Of a DNA stretch of 64,000 bases, positions 8,371 to 16,722 are shown piece after piece. Source of the stretch: Planctomycetota bacterium (lineage in GTDB: Bacteria > Planctomycetota > Planctomycetia > Pirellulales > Pirellulaceae). The stretch covers positions 1 to 64,000 of the forward strand of contig JAPLNI010000053.1 of NCBI GenBank assembly GCA_026692865.1. The letters run 5' to 3'. How positions within the stretch are numbered: position 1 is the first letter of the stretch; each line of letters opens with the position of its first letter. The translations under genes were made by a program, and so were the position numbers. A model generated the notes under the pieces. The model was not told the DNA's origin. It saw only the letters and a program-made list of their open reading frames with translations, and made no database searches.

Positions 8371-9204
8371 TTATTGCGAATCGCTAATCAAATAGTGGTT
8401 TGCAACGGATTCTAAATTCGCGTCGGCCTGTGCCACGCGAATCTCTTTGAGGTACGGGAACTCGAGCGACTCCAAGTCCTCTTTGGAGTAGAGTCCCATA
8501 AAGAACTCGTTTCGCTGATCAATGTCATCAAGCCCGTTGTTCGATTGTGCATCAAGCCGCTCGTAGTATTTCTGTACGATCATTTGCACTGCTACTCGGC
8601 GAGCTTGTTGCAAATCCTCGATCGCTTGAGTAATCGTGGTTGCATCTTGATTGGCGTTGGTTGACAAGTCGATGGTCAATTTCGCCGGGGCTTGAAGAAG
8701 CGACTTGAGTATCTTGATCAGTCGTGGATCCGTGCTGATGGCCACGTGGTCCATTTCGTGAAGCAAGAGTCGTGACTCCCAAGGCTTTTCGGGCTTGTAG
8801 TTAGTTGACAGTTTGATTTCATGCTCAAGCGTGACTTTTGGATTGGTAAACTTTACTTGGATCGACGTTTTGCGGCGTACTGCATTCGCCGGACGAATCG
8901 GAGTCTGGGTATACCGAAGATCAAATTGCACATGGATGTTGTAAAGCGTGATAGCCGCTCTTTGGGCGTTCTTGACGGCGATGTCATCCTCCAGGATTTT
9001 GACTTGACCGATGTCGATCATTCGAGCCATTTTCGGGGGAGCATCTGAAATCCACGGGTGCGGTTCTGCTGCGGTGGAAACGCGGCTTGGATGGGCGACG
9101 AACACGTAAACCGAAAACGATACGAAGAGGCTGATTAAAGTAATCCACCGGAGCCAGCACGAGAATGCGTTTTCAGGATTGTGATCGCTCAGAAATTTGC
9201 TCAA
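8371..9204 (-). CDS. Membrane-anchored protein with HExxH motif, possible metallopeptidase
   Basis: 277 residues from TTG 9204, chosen because GGAGG lies 7 bases upstream. A membrane segment (about 18-40) anchors the N-terminus and the rest is probably outside the cytoplasm. Around residues 148-152 is HEMDH, an HExxH zinc-peptidase signature in a hydrophobic helix (LLLHEMDHVAI), preceded by beta-like segments. The overall layout, strands followed by an HExxH helix in a 250-residue secreted protein, recalls DUF922-type proteins, but I cannot confirm the family or the third zinc ligand. A small upstream reading frame (9201-9410) overlaps it by four bases. Confidence 0.7.
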   Translation of the reverse strand: MSKFLSDHNPENAFSCWLRWITLISLFVSFSVYVFVAHPSRVSTAAEPHPWISDAPPKMARMIDIGQVKILEDDIAVKNAQRAAITLYNIHVQFDLRYTQTPIRPANAVRRKTSIQVKFTNPKVTLEHEIKLSTNYKPEKPWESRLLLHEMDHVAISTDPRLIKILKSLLQAPAKLTIDLSTNANQDATTITQAIEDLQQARRVAVQMIVQKYYERLDAQSNNGLDDIDQRNEFFMGLYSKEDLESLEFPYLKEIRVAQADANLESVANHYLISDSQ

Positions 9205-9410
9205 GATTTAACCTCCGCAATGCCGATTGGACCGGAAGAAGGAATAGGTTTGCTTTCCGATTTCTCTTCGTGCTGCTGAGACTTTAGCAACTCAGTTTGA
9301 TGTGACGATATCGACGGCAAGAGATCACTTAGCGCCAACAAAACGCGAATTCTTAATTTTCCAATGAAAACATTCGGAATCGTGAATCCAGTCACCAACC
9401 AAAACACCAA
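9201..9410 (-). CDS. Possible small protein upstream of HExxH gene (uncertain)
   Basis: A frame of up to 69 codons ends in TGA overlapping the start of the HExxH gene, which would fit translational coupling. Its 5' part is antisense to the start of the 9364-9633 gene, so only a shorter version beginning near 9366 is plausible. No domain is visible; the C-terminal half is polar. It may be a chance frame. Confidence 0.25.
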   Translation of the reverse strand: MVFWLVTGFTIPNVFIGKLRIRVLLALSDLLPSISSHQTELLKSQQHEEKSESKPIPSSGPIGIAEVKS

Positions 9411-9633
9411 CGCTCTCGCACTCCACCTGATCCAGTCGGGCCAATGGCGAGAAGCCGTCTACCTAATCCGAGAAGAGTCGGGTGCAAATCTAACGCAAGC
9501 AGAAGCACTGGTCGAGCGACTGGCGCTTGTTCACGGCATTCACCGCCATTCGCGAGCTTACCTGGTCACCGCAATCGGACTCATCGGAGTTTCACTCTTC
9601 GCCATCGGCGGAATGCTTCAGTGGCTTCAGTAA
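9364..9633 (+). CDS. Small membrane protein with ribosomal L7/L12 C-terminal-like domain
   Basis: 89 residues. Residues about 17-55 (HLIQSGQWREAVYLIREESG and LTQAEALVE) match the pattern of the L7/L12 C-terminal fold, in which a GxxxxAI/VxxxRexTGxxLxeAkxxVe stretch is diagnostic. A single membrane segment fills residues about 65-87 to the C-terminus. Such short proteins are often annotated as L7/L12-like but are not the ribosomal stalk protein, which is longer and acidic. The gene is divergent from the HExxH gene and its function is unknown. Confidence 0.6.
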   Translation: MKTFGIVNPVTNQNTNALALHLIQSGQWREAVYLIREESGANLTQAEALVERLALVHGIHRHSRAYLVTAIGLIGVSLFAIGGMLQWLQ

Positions 9634-9738
9634 CAAAAACGTCACAATTGGTAGCTGCATAGCGGTCGGCTAACGCGCTGCACAATCTACTTTCATATGT
9701 CTGAGTGTGCCATAGAATCACGCACAGATGCTCATGAG

Positions 9739-9820
9739 CGGAGGACAAGGGATTCGAACCCTCAACCGGTTTCCCGGCGCCTGATTTCGAATCAGGTCCC
9801 TAACCATTCGGCTATCCTCC
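9739..9820 (-). tRNA. tRNA-Ser(CGA)
   Basis: Read on the minus strand, the acceptor arm GGAGGAT pairs with GTCCTCC, the discriminator is G as expected for serine, the anticodon loop is TTCGAAA inside a CCTGA/TCAGG stem, and the variable arm is long (CCGG-AAA-CCGG) as in class II tRNAs. The T arm carries GGTTCGAATCC. No CCA is encoded. The anticodon CGA reads UCG codons. Confidence 0.95.
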
Positions 9821-10102
9821 AAAATCGGGACGGGCCAATTAGGTCCGAACCCGAGCTGAATACTTTAGAGATCGTTAAGTTAGCTCACAAGTCCAGATTG
9901 CCGGTCTGAAGATTCAAAACTCGGGACCAGAATCGAGCCGAAATTGGCTGGACCATGGTTTTAAGGGCCCGCCGAGACGAATTCGCCTTGGAGATGCGCT
10001 TCTAATCCAGGATGTTGAGACGCGCTTGGATGCGGAAAGCCCTGAAGCATGTTAGAATTTGCATTCGGAAGGTTTTTGTCTCGTGTTTAGAGGTCTAGCA
10101 AC
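9821..10102. other. Intergenic region between tRNA-Ser and ABC/OmpA/VWA cluster
   Basis: It holds the upstream region of both the tRNA (minus strand) and the 10-18 kb cluster (plus strand). A weak -10-like TAGAAT occurs at about 10054. I recognise no riboswitch, attenuator or clear -35 element. Confidence 0.3.
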
Positions 10103-11929
10103 ATGTGGAATCGCGTCAGTTTGGTGTTTGCTGCGCTGGTCTGGTCGAGCCTCTTTGGGCAGGTTCAATCGCAAGAAAAGTTCAAAACTTTAGTGGGTCC
10201 CGTTCAGGTGGCTCCGGTCGCCAAAGGAGTGCTACCCGTCCCCTATCTTACTTGGGGCGGCGACGTTGCTACTTTTCTTGCCAATGGTGATATGAAGACC
10301 AAGAAAGGTTCTACTTTTGATAAGATTGGCTTGGATATGCAACTCGTCCCAGGCGACGACTTCATCGCGCAAGTTCGCAATTACATGTCGGGTAAAACGC
10401 CTTTTTTGCGAGGCACGATGCACATGCTGGGGCTAGCCAGCGAAGTAACCGGATCGGACCCTCGGACAAAGCCGGTCGTCATTCTTCAACTCTCATGGAG
10501 TGCTGGTGATCACATTGTTGGTCGCAGCGGAATCAAAAATCTGAACGACCTGAAAGGCAAAAAGATTGCCTGTCAGCAAGGTGGTCCTCACGTCGGGTTG
10601 CTATTTGACTCGCTGTCGGCAGCACAGCTCACGAAGAATGATGTAAGCATCGTTTGGGTCAAGGACCTTACCGGCGCGAATGGGCCGGCTGAAGCGTTTC
10701 GAAAGGATCGAACGATTGATGCCTGTTGCGTCATTACTCCTGATTTGATTGGATTAACCAGTGGGTTTGATTCGGTGGGAAGTGGTGCCGAAGGAACAGT
10801 CGAAGGAGCACACTTGGTCAACAGTACTCAGCAGATGAGTCGCTCGATTGCGGATGTTTATGCAGTTCGACGAGACTGGTTTGATGCGAATAAAGCTTTC
10901 GTTGAGAAGTTTGTCGCGGGCTATCTCAAGGGTACCGAAGATTTGGTTGCACTTCGTAAGGGATTCAACGATACGCAGAAAATGTCAGAGCCCTACAAGC
11001 AAATCCTGCTGCTCAGTCAAAAGACTTTTGGCAAGGAAGTTCTACCGACTCTCGATATCGATGCGCATGGTTTGCTCATGGACTGCTCGTTTGTTGGGTT
11101 GCCGGGTCAGATTTCCTTCTTTCGTGATAAAGGAAACCTAAGTGGCTTTGAAGCCAAGATGGCAGAAGCACTCAATCTTGCGACTACGTGGGGTTACGCC
11201 GACGCACGATTGGGATTTGATCCCAACACTTTTGATTACAAAGAAATAGCCAAACTTGGCGGCATCGCTTATGTCGAACCGAGCAAGACCGAGCGATTTA
11301 ATCCAACTGCCGAATCAACCGATAAGTTCCTTGGCGAAAACCTGGATGCAAACACGATCGTAAGCTTCACCATCAACTTTGAACCCAACGTTCAAGAGTT
11401 TTCGGTGGACAGATATGGTGCCGAGTTTCAAAGAGCTATTAAGGCAGCGAGTACCTTTGGAAATGCGAAGGTTGTGATTCGCGGCCATTCAGATCCGACG
11501 AAGACCTTAATGGATCTCGTGCAATCTGGGATGGAGAAAGGGATCTTGAAGCAGAGTGGCGTCGCTGGAAATTTCCGCTACTTTTACGACGGGAAGTCGC
11601 TCGACTTGACGAACACAAAAGTGATTGCCGATTTAATCAAAGCCGGAGCCTTCAGCGGTGGTAAGGCCGATCCGTTAGTCACTTTCCAAGCCGCATTAAA
11701 CCTGAGCAAGAATCGCGCCGACGCGGTTCGTGATGCAGTCGCAGGATTTGCAAAACAATCGGGTGTCAACTTGGATATGTCCCAAATCGTCCCAGTTGGA
11801 GCAGGGGTGATCGAACCAGTAATCGCGAAGCCTCGAAATCTTGAAGAGGCCAAAGAAAACATGCGAGTCGAATTTCGTATCGTTCGTGTCGAGGCCGAAG
11901 CGATTGCACCTTCTGATTTTAACTTTTAA
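10103..11929 (+). CDS. Periplasmic substrate-binding protein fused to OmpA-like domain
   Basis: 608 residues. A signal peptide (about 1-24) leads into a two-lobed solute-binding domain (about 35-400) of the NMT1/nitrate-sulfonate class: PVPYLTWGGD, then GIKNLNDLKGKKIACQQGG, and a DACCVITPDL segment. The C-terminal 190 residues are OmpA-like: FEPN, GHSD near 462, LSKNRADAV near 537 and a final NMRVEFRIV. The Asp and Arg used by OmpA domains to bind peptidoglycan diaminopimelate are both present. About 65 residues are inserted between GHSD and LSKNRA. This would tether a solute-binding protein to the cell wall. It is the first gene of a seven-gene co-directional cluster ending in an ABC permease and ATPase. 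Confidence 0.82.
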   Translation: MWNRVSLVFAALVWSSLFGQVQSQEKFKTLVGPVQVAPVAKGVLPVPYLTWGGDVATFLANGDMKTKKGSTFDKIGLDMQLVPGDDFIAQVRNYMSGKTPFLRGTMHMLGLASEVTGSDPRTKPVVILQLSWSAGDHIVGRSGIKNLNDLKGKKIACQQGGPHVGLLFDSLSAAQLTKNDVSIVWVKDLTGANGPAEAFRKDRTIDACCVITPDLIGLTSGFDSVGSGAEGTVEGAHLVNSTQQMSRSIADVYAVRRDWFDANKAFVEKFVAGYLKGTEDLVALRKGFNDTQKMSEPYKQILLLSQKTFGKEVLPTLDIDAHGLLMDCSFVGLPGQISFFRDKGNLSGFEAKMAEALNLATTWGYADARLGFDPNTFDYKEIAKLGGIAYVEPSKTERFNPTAESTDKFLGENLDANTIVSFTINFEPNVQEFSVDRYGAEFQRAIKAASTFGNAKVVIRGHSDPTKTLMDLVQSGMEKGILKQSGVAGNFRYFYDGKSLDLTNTKVIADLIKAGAFSGGKADPLVTFQAALNLSKNRADAVRDAVAGFAKQSGVNLDMSQIVPVGAGVIEPVIAKPRNLEEAKENMRVEFRIVRVEAEAIAPSDFNF

Positions 11930-12043
11930 TCCCGTTCCATCGTTTTCATCTCAACCGTTCTAACTCAACCGTTCCATTCGATCCCGACTTTAGCGTCCGT
12001 TTTGGCAACGACCGATTTCGCAACGATAAAGTAGAGGCAATTC

Positions 12044-13021
12044 ATGCTTAGTCGAGCAGCTTTCATACGACATCATCGAATGTTGGTTGGTTTCGCTTTT
12101 CTATCTGTGTGGAGCGTATTGGCGGTTTACTCGACGCTTCCGGCGTTTGCTACGGACACTACTGTCGTTGTTCTTTTGGACGACTCGGGTTCTATGCGTA
12201 ATCAGATGCGCACGGAGTCTGCGTTAGAGCCTCGAATGGCCGTCGCAAAGACCGCCTTGACTCGTGTGGTTGAGCAGTTGTCGCCGCAAACAACGTTCGG
12301 TCTCTTGCTTATGAATGGTGCTCGCAGTAACGGTGGTTGGTTGGTACCGCTGGCTGCACTGGATCGAGCTTCTGCTCTCTCGCGGATCGCAAACGTCAAG
12401 GCCGATGGTGGCACGCCACTGGGGCAATCGATGAAGTCAGCGATCGATGAACTCTTGGAACGCCGTGGTGAAGTTCCTTACGGCGACTATCGTTTGCTGG
12501 TGGTGACCGACGGAGAAGCAACAGATCGAAATACACTGGATCAATATCTTCCAGATATGGTTGCACGCGGCATTGTTATCGACGTGATCGGGGTCGATAT
12601 GCAGTCTGATCACTCGCTGGCCAGTCGTGCTCATTCCTACCGAAGGGCTAATGATGCGTCTAGCTTTGAACAGGCGTTGACCGAAATTTTTGCGGAGTCT
12701 GCTGATTCGAGCACAGGCAGCAGCGCTGCGAACTTTGACATGATTGCTGGATTGCCAGATGATTTTGCTGCAGAAGCATTAAAGGCTTTGGCGACGAGTC
12801 GGAACCAGAAGATTTCGGTTTCGCAAACGCCCGATAGAGACACTTCATCGCCTGCTGCTAATGCACCAATCGGGCCGGCTACAACCGTTACGACGCCAAA
12901 TGGACCGACTCCTACCGTGCCCCCCGTACAAGAAGACCGAGGTTTCAGTTTCGGTTTTTTTCTCGCTGTTGTTGTTTTCTTGATAATTTTAATCAACGGG
13001 TTAACCAAATCAAAACGATGA
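12044..13021 (+). CDS. von Willebrand factor A domain protein, C-terminally membrane-anchored
   Basis: 325 residues. A long N-terminal signal (about 15-37) is followed by a VWA domain (about 40-225) with a full MIDAS metal site: DDSGSM at 46-51, Thr in GGTPLG, and TDGEATD. A linker rich in T, P and N precedes a C-terminal membrane span (about 302-319) with a basic tail. The topology places the VWA domain outside the cytoplasm. VWA proteins bind partners through a metal-bridged acidic residue, often within larger assemblies. Its position between two binding-protein/OmpA fusions suggests it organises the uptake complex, but this is inference. Confidence 0.85.
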   Translation: MLSRAAFIRHHRMLVGFAFLSVWSVLAVYSTLPAFATDTTVVVLLDDSGSMRNQMRTESALEPRMAVAKTALTRVVEQLSPQTTFGLLLMNGARSNGGWLVPLAALDRASALSRIANVKADGGTPLGQSMKSAIDELLERRGEVPYGDYRLLVVTDGEATDRNTLDQYLPDMVARGIVIDVIGVDMQSDHSLASRAHSYRRANDASSFEQALTEIFAESADSSTGSSAANFDMIAGLPDDFAAEALKALATSRNQKISVSQTPDRDTSSPAANAPIGPATTVTTPNGPTPTVPPVQEDRGFSFGFFLAVVVFLIILINGLTKSKR

Positions 13022-13132
13022 CGATCATGAACGACGCTGATTATGAACTCAGGTCATAAATAAAGCTCGGTAAGCATATCGATCGTAGAGGTCGGTTTTT
13101 GTCAATCAAGTCCTTTCGCCAACTGTATACCG

Positions 13133-14656
13133 GTGTCCATTTCTAAAATAGTTCTTGTTGCTTTTGTGTGGCTCGCTCTTTTGAGTGTCGGGGTCGGCGT
13201 TTGGAAGCTGTTCGTGCAACCGGAGCAACAGGCACGCGAAACAGAACGGAAGAAAGAGCAGGATCAGCAGTCGCTGGATGCAACCAAGGGTACGAGCCGA
13301 TACCAATATGATTTGGCTTGTGGGCTGGATGCCTTCTCAGGATACGCTGTGCTTCGTTCGCCAGACTTCCGAGACCAGCTTGCCCGTCAAGGCATTCGCA
13401 TGGAGATGGTGGATGACAATGCTGACTACGCGAAGCGAATGGATGCACTGGAGTCGGGAGAGATTCAGCTAGCTGCGTTTCCAGTCGATGCGTTGCTAAA
13501 GATTTCTGCACAGCGTAACCGTCTCCCAGCGACCATCATTGCCATTATCGATGAGACGCGTGGAGCCGACGGGATGCTCGCCTACAAACAGCGTTATCCA
13601 GACGTCGATTCATTGAATTCGCCAGACACTCGATTTGTGTTGGTGGGTGATTCCCCTAGCGAGACCTTAACGCGAGTCGTTATGCACGATTTTGATTTGT
13701 CGCGTTTATCGAAGGATCCGATGCAGCGTGTTGCATCCGCCGACGCGATTATTCAAGCCTATCGAAAAGCGACCCCTTCAACAAACGAAGTCTTCGTCAC
13801 GTGGGAACCATTCATTTCGCAACTGCTCGAGAACGACCAACTGCACGTCCTGGTAGATAGCTCCAAGTTCACTGGGTACATCGTTGACGCGATCGTGGTC
13901 AGCCGAGACTTTCTACTTAAGGAGCAAGAAGTAGTTGAAAAAATTCTCGAGAGCTACTTCCGATCGATGAACGCTTTCCGAGATCCTGCTCAGATGAAGG
14001 AGTTAGTTCTGGCTGATGCAAAGCTCACGAACACTTCTTTGACTTCAGCTCAAGCTGATAGATTGCTGAAGGGAATTCAGTGGAAGAATACTCAGGAGAA
14101 TTACGCTCATTTCGGATTGCGTGCCGAAAAGGTGGTACATATTGAAGACATATTAGGACGTATCTCCTCGGTATTAGTTTCGTCGGGAGGGATTGAAAAA
14201 GATCCGACGGACGGACAGTTCAGCCGTTTGTTTTTCGATAGGCCTCTTGCAAAACTTCAGTCGACTAACTTTCTCCCCGAAGAGGTCATTCGCCAAGAGC
14301 AACAGTTGGTAGAGCTGAGCGAATCGCAGTGGAGTACACTCGTGCCGGTTGGAACGCTGAGTGTTCCGGAGCTCGTCTTTGCGCGAGGAACTGCAAATCT
14401 TTCCGAAGTCAGTCGCACCGTCTTGGATGAACTCGCTGAGAAACTGAGATCGTGGCCTGCTTATTATTTACGAGTCGAGGGGAATGCGAGCAGCAGTGGA
14501 AACATCGAAGCAAATTTAAGCTTGGCTGCTCGTCGTGCTGAAGCGACTGTAGAATACTTGAAGGCTTTAGGAATACCGGCAGCTAGAATGAAAAGTGTGT
14601 CGGGAAAAGCAGGGCAATCTCGCGTCGTGTTTACGCTTGGCGAGTTGCCTTACTAA
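13133..14656 (+). CDS. Membrane-anchored substrate-binding protein with degenerate OmpA domain
   Basis: 507 residues from GTG 13133; no strong ribosome binding site is seen. One N-terminal membrane span (about 6-26) and a charged helix are followed by a solute-binding domain (about 55-340) like that of the gene at 10103 (DLACGLDAFSGYAVLRSPDF; DALESGEIQLAAFPVDALL). An OmpA-like domain covers about 405-507 (FARGTANLSEVSR; LSLAARRAEATVEYLKALGI). The GHxD motif is replaced by GNAS, so the peptidoglycan-contacting Asp is missing while the Arg remains. This may bind another partner than murein or have lost binding. It is the second binding-protein/OmpA fusion in the cluster. Confidence 0.75.
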   Translation: MSISKIVLVAFVWLALLSVGVGVWKLFVQPEQQARETERKKEQDQQSLDATKGTSRYQYDLACGLDAFSGYAVLRSPDFRDQLARQGIRMEMVDDNADYAKRMDALESGEIQLAAFPVDALLKISAQRNRLPATIIAIIDETRGADGMLAYKQRYPDVDSLNSPDTRFVLVGDSPSETLTRVVMHDFDLSRLSKDPMQRVASADAIIQAYRKATPSTNEVFVTWEPFISQLLENDQLHVLVDSSKFTGYIVDAIVVSRDFLLKEQEVVEKILESYFRSMNAFRDPAQMKELVLADAKLTNTSLTSAQADRLLKGIQWKNTQENYAHFGLRAEKVVHIEDILGRISSVLVSSGGIEKDPTDGQFSRLFFDRPLAKLQSTNFLPEEVIRQEQQLVELSESQWSTLVPVGTLSVPELVFARGTANLSEVSRTVLDELAEKLRSWPAYYLRVEGNASSSGNIEANLSLAARRAEATVEYLKALGIPAARMKSVSGKAGQSRVVFTLGELPY

Positions 14657-14760
14657 TTCGAAATCACACGTGATTCGCTAACGTCAGCAATTCGCGGGGC
14701 ACAGAATCAAAAATCAGCATCTCGTTATTCTTTAAGTGATGGATAGAGTGAGGTTGGGCG

Positions 14761-15486
14761 TTGAAGGAAGTTCAAAATCGAGTACTGCAAGAGATATTCT
14801 TGGCACCATCGGTCGTTCTTCCGATCGTGGCGGGTGCGTCGGCTTGGCTTCTTTCGTGGGCTGGTAATGGAATCGATGCACTGACAATCGCTGGGCTTGT
14901 TGGAGTGCTGGGTGGTTTCGGATGGATGGCAACGCGGGCTATCTTTCAGACGGAAGCGATCACCCACCAGACTATCCAGAAAATGCAGCTTCAAACGCTT
15001 CAGGCCGAGGCCGCAGAACTGGATCGGCTCGATCATCTACTCAGCCAAGACCAAGATGATCGCGATCAACATCTGCTGCGATTATTGCGATTGCATCGCA
15101 CTCAATTCGAAGAGTTTGCGAGTCAGACTGGGATAGCCATTCGAAGCCAAGGAATCCTCAGTAGCGCGAAGCAATTGTTTACAGCCTCCGTGAACAATTT
15201 GTCGGAATCGTATAAGCTACTCGAGCAAGCCAAAAAGCTTCCAGCCAAAGAGCAGCGAGCTTTAATGGGTAAGCGTGAACAACTGCTAGCGGAAATTCAA
15301 GATTCCGTCGAGCATTTGGAGTCGACCTTAAATCAATACAAGAACCTGACCGAGAAGTCGACCGGAAATGAATTAGCACAACTGCGAGACGACCTTGATG
15401 CAAACCTCCGAATTGCTAAACGAACTGAGGAAAGGCTTCGTTCGCTTGAAAGCTCCAACACAAACGATCAAGATCTGCGAGAATAG
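14761..15486 (+). CDS. Membrane hairpin protein with long coiled-coil tail
   Basis: 241 residues from TTG 14761, with GTGAGG about 8 bases before it. Two closely spaced membrane segments (about 16-33 and 39-56) form an N-terminal hairpin; residues about 70-240 are almost entirely helical and charged, with heptad-like leucines, and should form coiled coils in the cytoplasm. The layout is like XpaC-type proteins (membrane hairpin plus helical tail with a SYKLL segment), which co-occur with TelA-like proteins, but similarity by eye is weak. It sits in the centre of the ABC/OmpA/VWA cluster, and a scaffold role is a guess. Confidence 0.6.
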   Translation: MKEVQNRVLQEIFLAPSVVLPIVAGASAWLLSWAGNGIDALTIAGLVGVLGGFGWMATRAIFQTEAITHQTIQKMQLQTLQAEAAELDRLDHLLSQDQDDRDQHLLRLLRLHRTQFEEFASQTGIAIRSQGILSSAKQLFTASVNNLSESYKLLEQAKKLPAKEQRALMGKREQLLAEIQDSVEHLESTLNQYKNLTEKSTGNELAQLRDDLDANLRIAKRTEERLRSLESSNTNDQDLRE

Positions 15487-15607
15487 AGCGACCACAGTAA
15501 ACACAGTTATTAAATGCCAGTATTGGTTGTCGGTTGGGCTTTCAGTTTGAATCAACGAACGATGAGAAAACGTCTTTCTCAGTTTCTTATTACACAAAGG
15601 TGAAAAA

Positions 15608-16720
15608 ATGCGCAAAAACTTAATCTTGGCTTCCTTCCTATGTATTGCATGTGCCGGATGCGAGTCGTCGACCAATACCGCTTCTAATACCTCCTCAACA
15701 AATCCAGTAACGACTAGCGGCGACGCGAAAGGTGCGGGGAAAGTATCGACTTTCACCTTGGCTTGGAGCGAGTATCCTTCGTGGAGCGTCTTTGGCGTTG
15801 CTGATGAGATTGGATTGCTTAACAAAGAAGCCGGCAAGCAAGGTGAGCTGGAGAAGAAGTGGAACGTCGACGTCGTGCTGAAAGGTGTTGACTACGACAC
15901 GTGTCTTCAAATGTACGGTTCAAACACAGCCGACGCGGTCTGTATTACCAACATGGACACACTAGGACCTGCGATGGATCGAGCCAGTGTGGCGATCCTT
16001 CCGACTTCGACGAGTGTAGGAGCGGATGCTTGTATTGCAGTAGGAATTGACGACTTGGATGGTTTGAAAGGGAACACGACGCGGGGGCTTGAGCGAAGCG
16101 TCTCGCAGTATGCCTTTGAGAGGATTCTCGTAAAGAAAGGGCTCGATCCCAAAGATTTCCCATTTACCAACATGGATCCAGGCGCAGCAGCCAGCGCTTT
16201 ACAGACTGGCGATTCGAGCGTGCAATCAATCATGGTTTGGAACCCGTTCGTGATGCAAACACTTCGCGATCAACCCAAGAGCAAGAAGTTGTTTGATTCA
16301 TCTGAGATTCCCGAAGAGATCATCGATATGGTTGTCGTCGGTAAAGACTCTTTAGCTAAAGAAGGTGGAAAGCAATTCGCAAGTTGCCTTGTAGAAACTT
16401 TCTATGCGATCAATGCGAGAATGGCTGACCCCAAAACTGCGGATAAAACGCTCGTTGCGATCGGTGCCAACTTTAGTAGCCTTGGTCTTGAGGACATGAA
16501 GCAAGTTGTTCAACAAACGCGATTCTATTCATCCCCTGAAGCGGCTCTTAAGCTTCTGACGAGCGACGAGTTCCGTAATAAGACGATGCCTGCAGTGGTC
16601 GATTTTTGCGTAGCCCAAAAGATCGTCAATCAAAAGCCAAGCATAGGCTTTGATACAGCCGACACACAAGTCAATTTTGATACGAGCTTTCTAAAGGCTC
16701 AAGCAAGCGGCGCTAAATAA
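15608..16720 (+). CDS. ABC transporter substrate-binding lipoprotein (nitrate/sulfonate class)
   Basis: 370 residues. A signal sequence ends in ACAGC, so Cys18 is a probable lipidation site, though the -3 residue is unusual. A Ser/Thr-rich linker precedes an NMT1-like binding domain (about 48-365): FTLAWSEYPSWSVFGVADEI, GLLNKEAGKQ, DAVCITNMDTLGPAMDR, then a hinge and second lobe. The gene ends two bases before the permease start, so these two are certainly co-transcribed. The family binds small anionic or zwitterionic solutes (nitrate, taurine, sulfonates, thiamine precursor); the ligand here is unknown. Confidence 0.85.
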   Translation: MRKNLILASFLCIACAGCESSTNTASNTSSTNPVTTSGDAKGAGKVSTFTLAWSEYPSWSVFGVADEIGLLNKEAGKQGELEKKWNVDVVLKGVDYDTCLQMYGSNTADAVCITNMDTLGPAMDRASVAILPTSTSVGADACIAVGIDDLDGLKGNTTRGLERSVSQYAFERILVKKGLDPKDFPFTNMDPGAAASALQTGDSSVQSIMVWNPFVMQTLRDQPKSKKLFDSSEIPEEIIDMVVVGKDSLAKEGGKQFASCLVETFYAINARMADPKTADKTLVAIGANFSSLGLEDMKQVVQQTRFYSSPEAALKLLTSDEFRNKTMPAVVDFCVAQKIVNQKPSIGFDTADTQVNFDTSFLKAQASGAK

Positions 16721-16722
16721 CT

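Noticed and set aside
9201-9410. 69-codon frame as a firm gene
   Set aside because: It overlaps the start of the HExxH gene and runs antisense to the better supported L7/L12-like gene; no domain is visible. Listed only as an uncertain feature.
9821-10102. Riboswitch upstream of the uptake cluster
   Set aside because: No thiamine, cobalamin or other known aptamer core motif could be found by eye.
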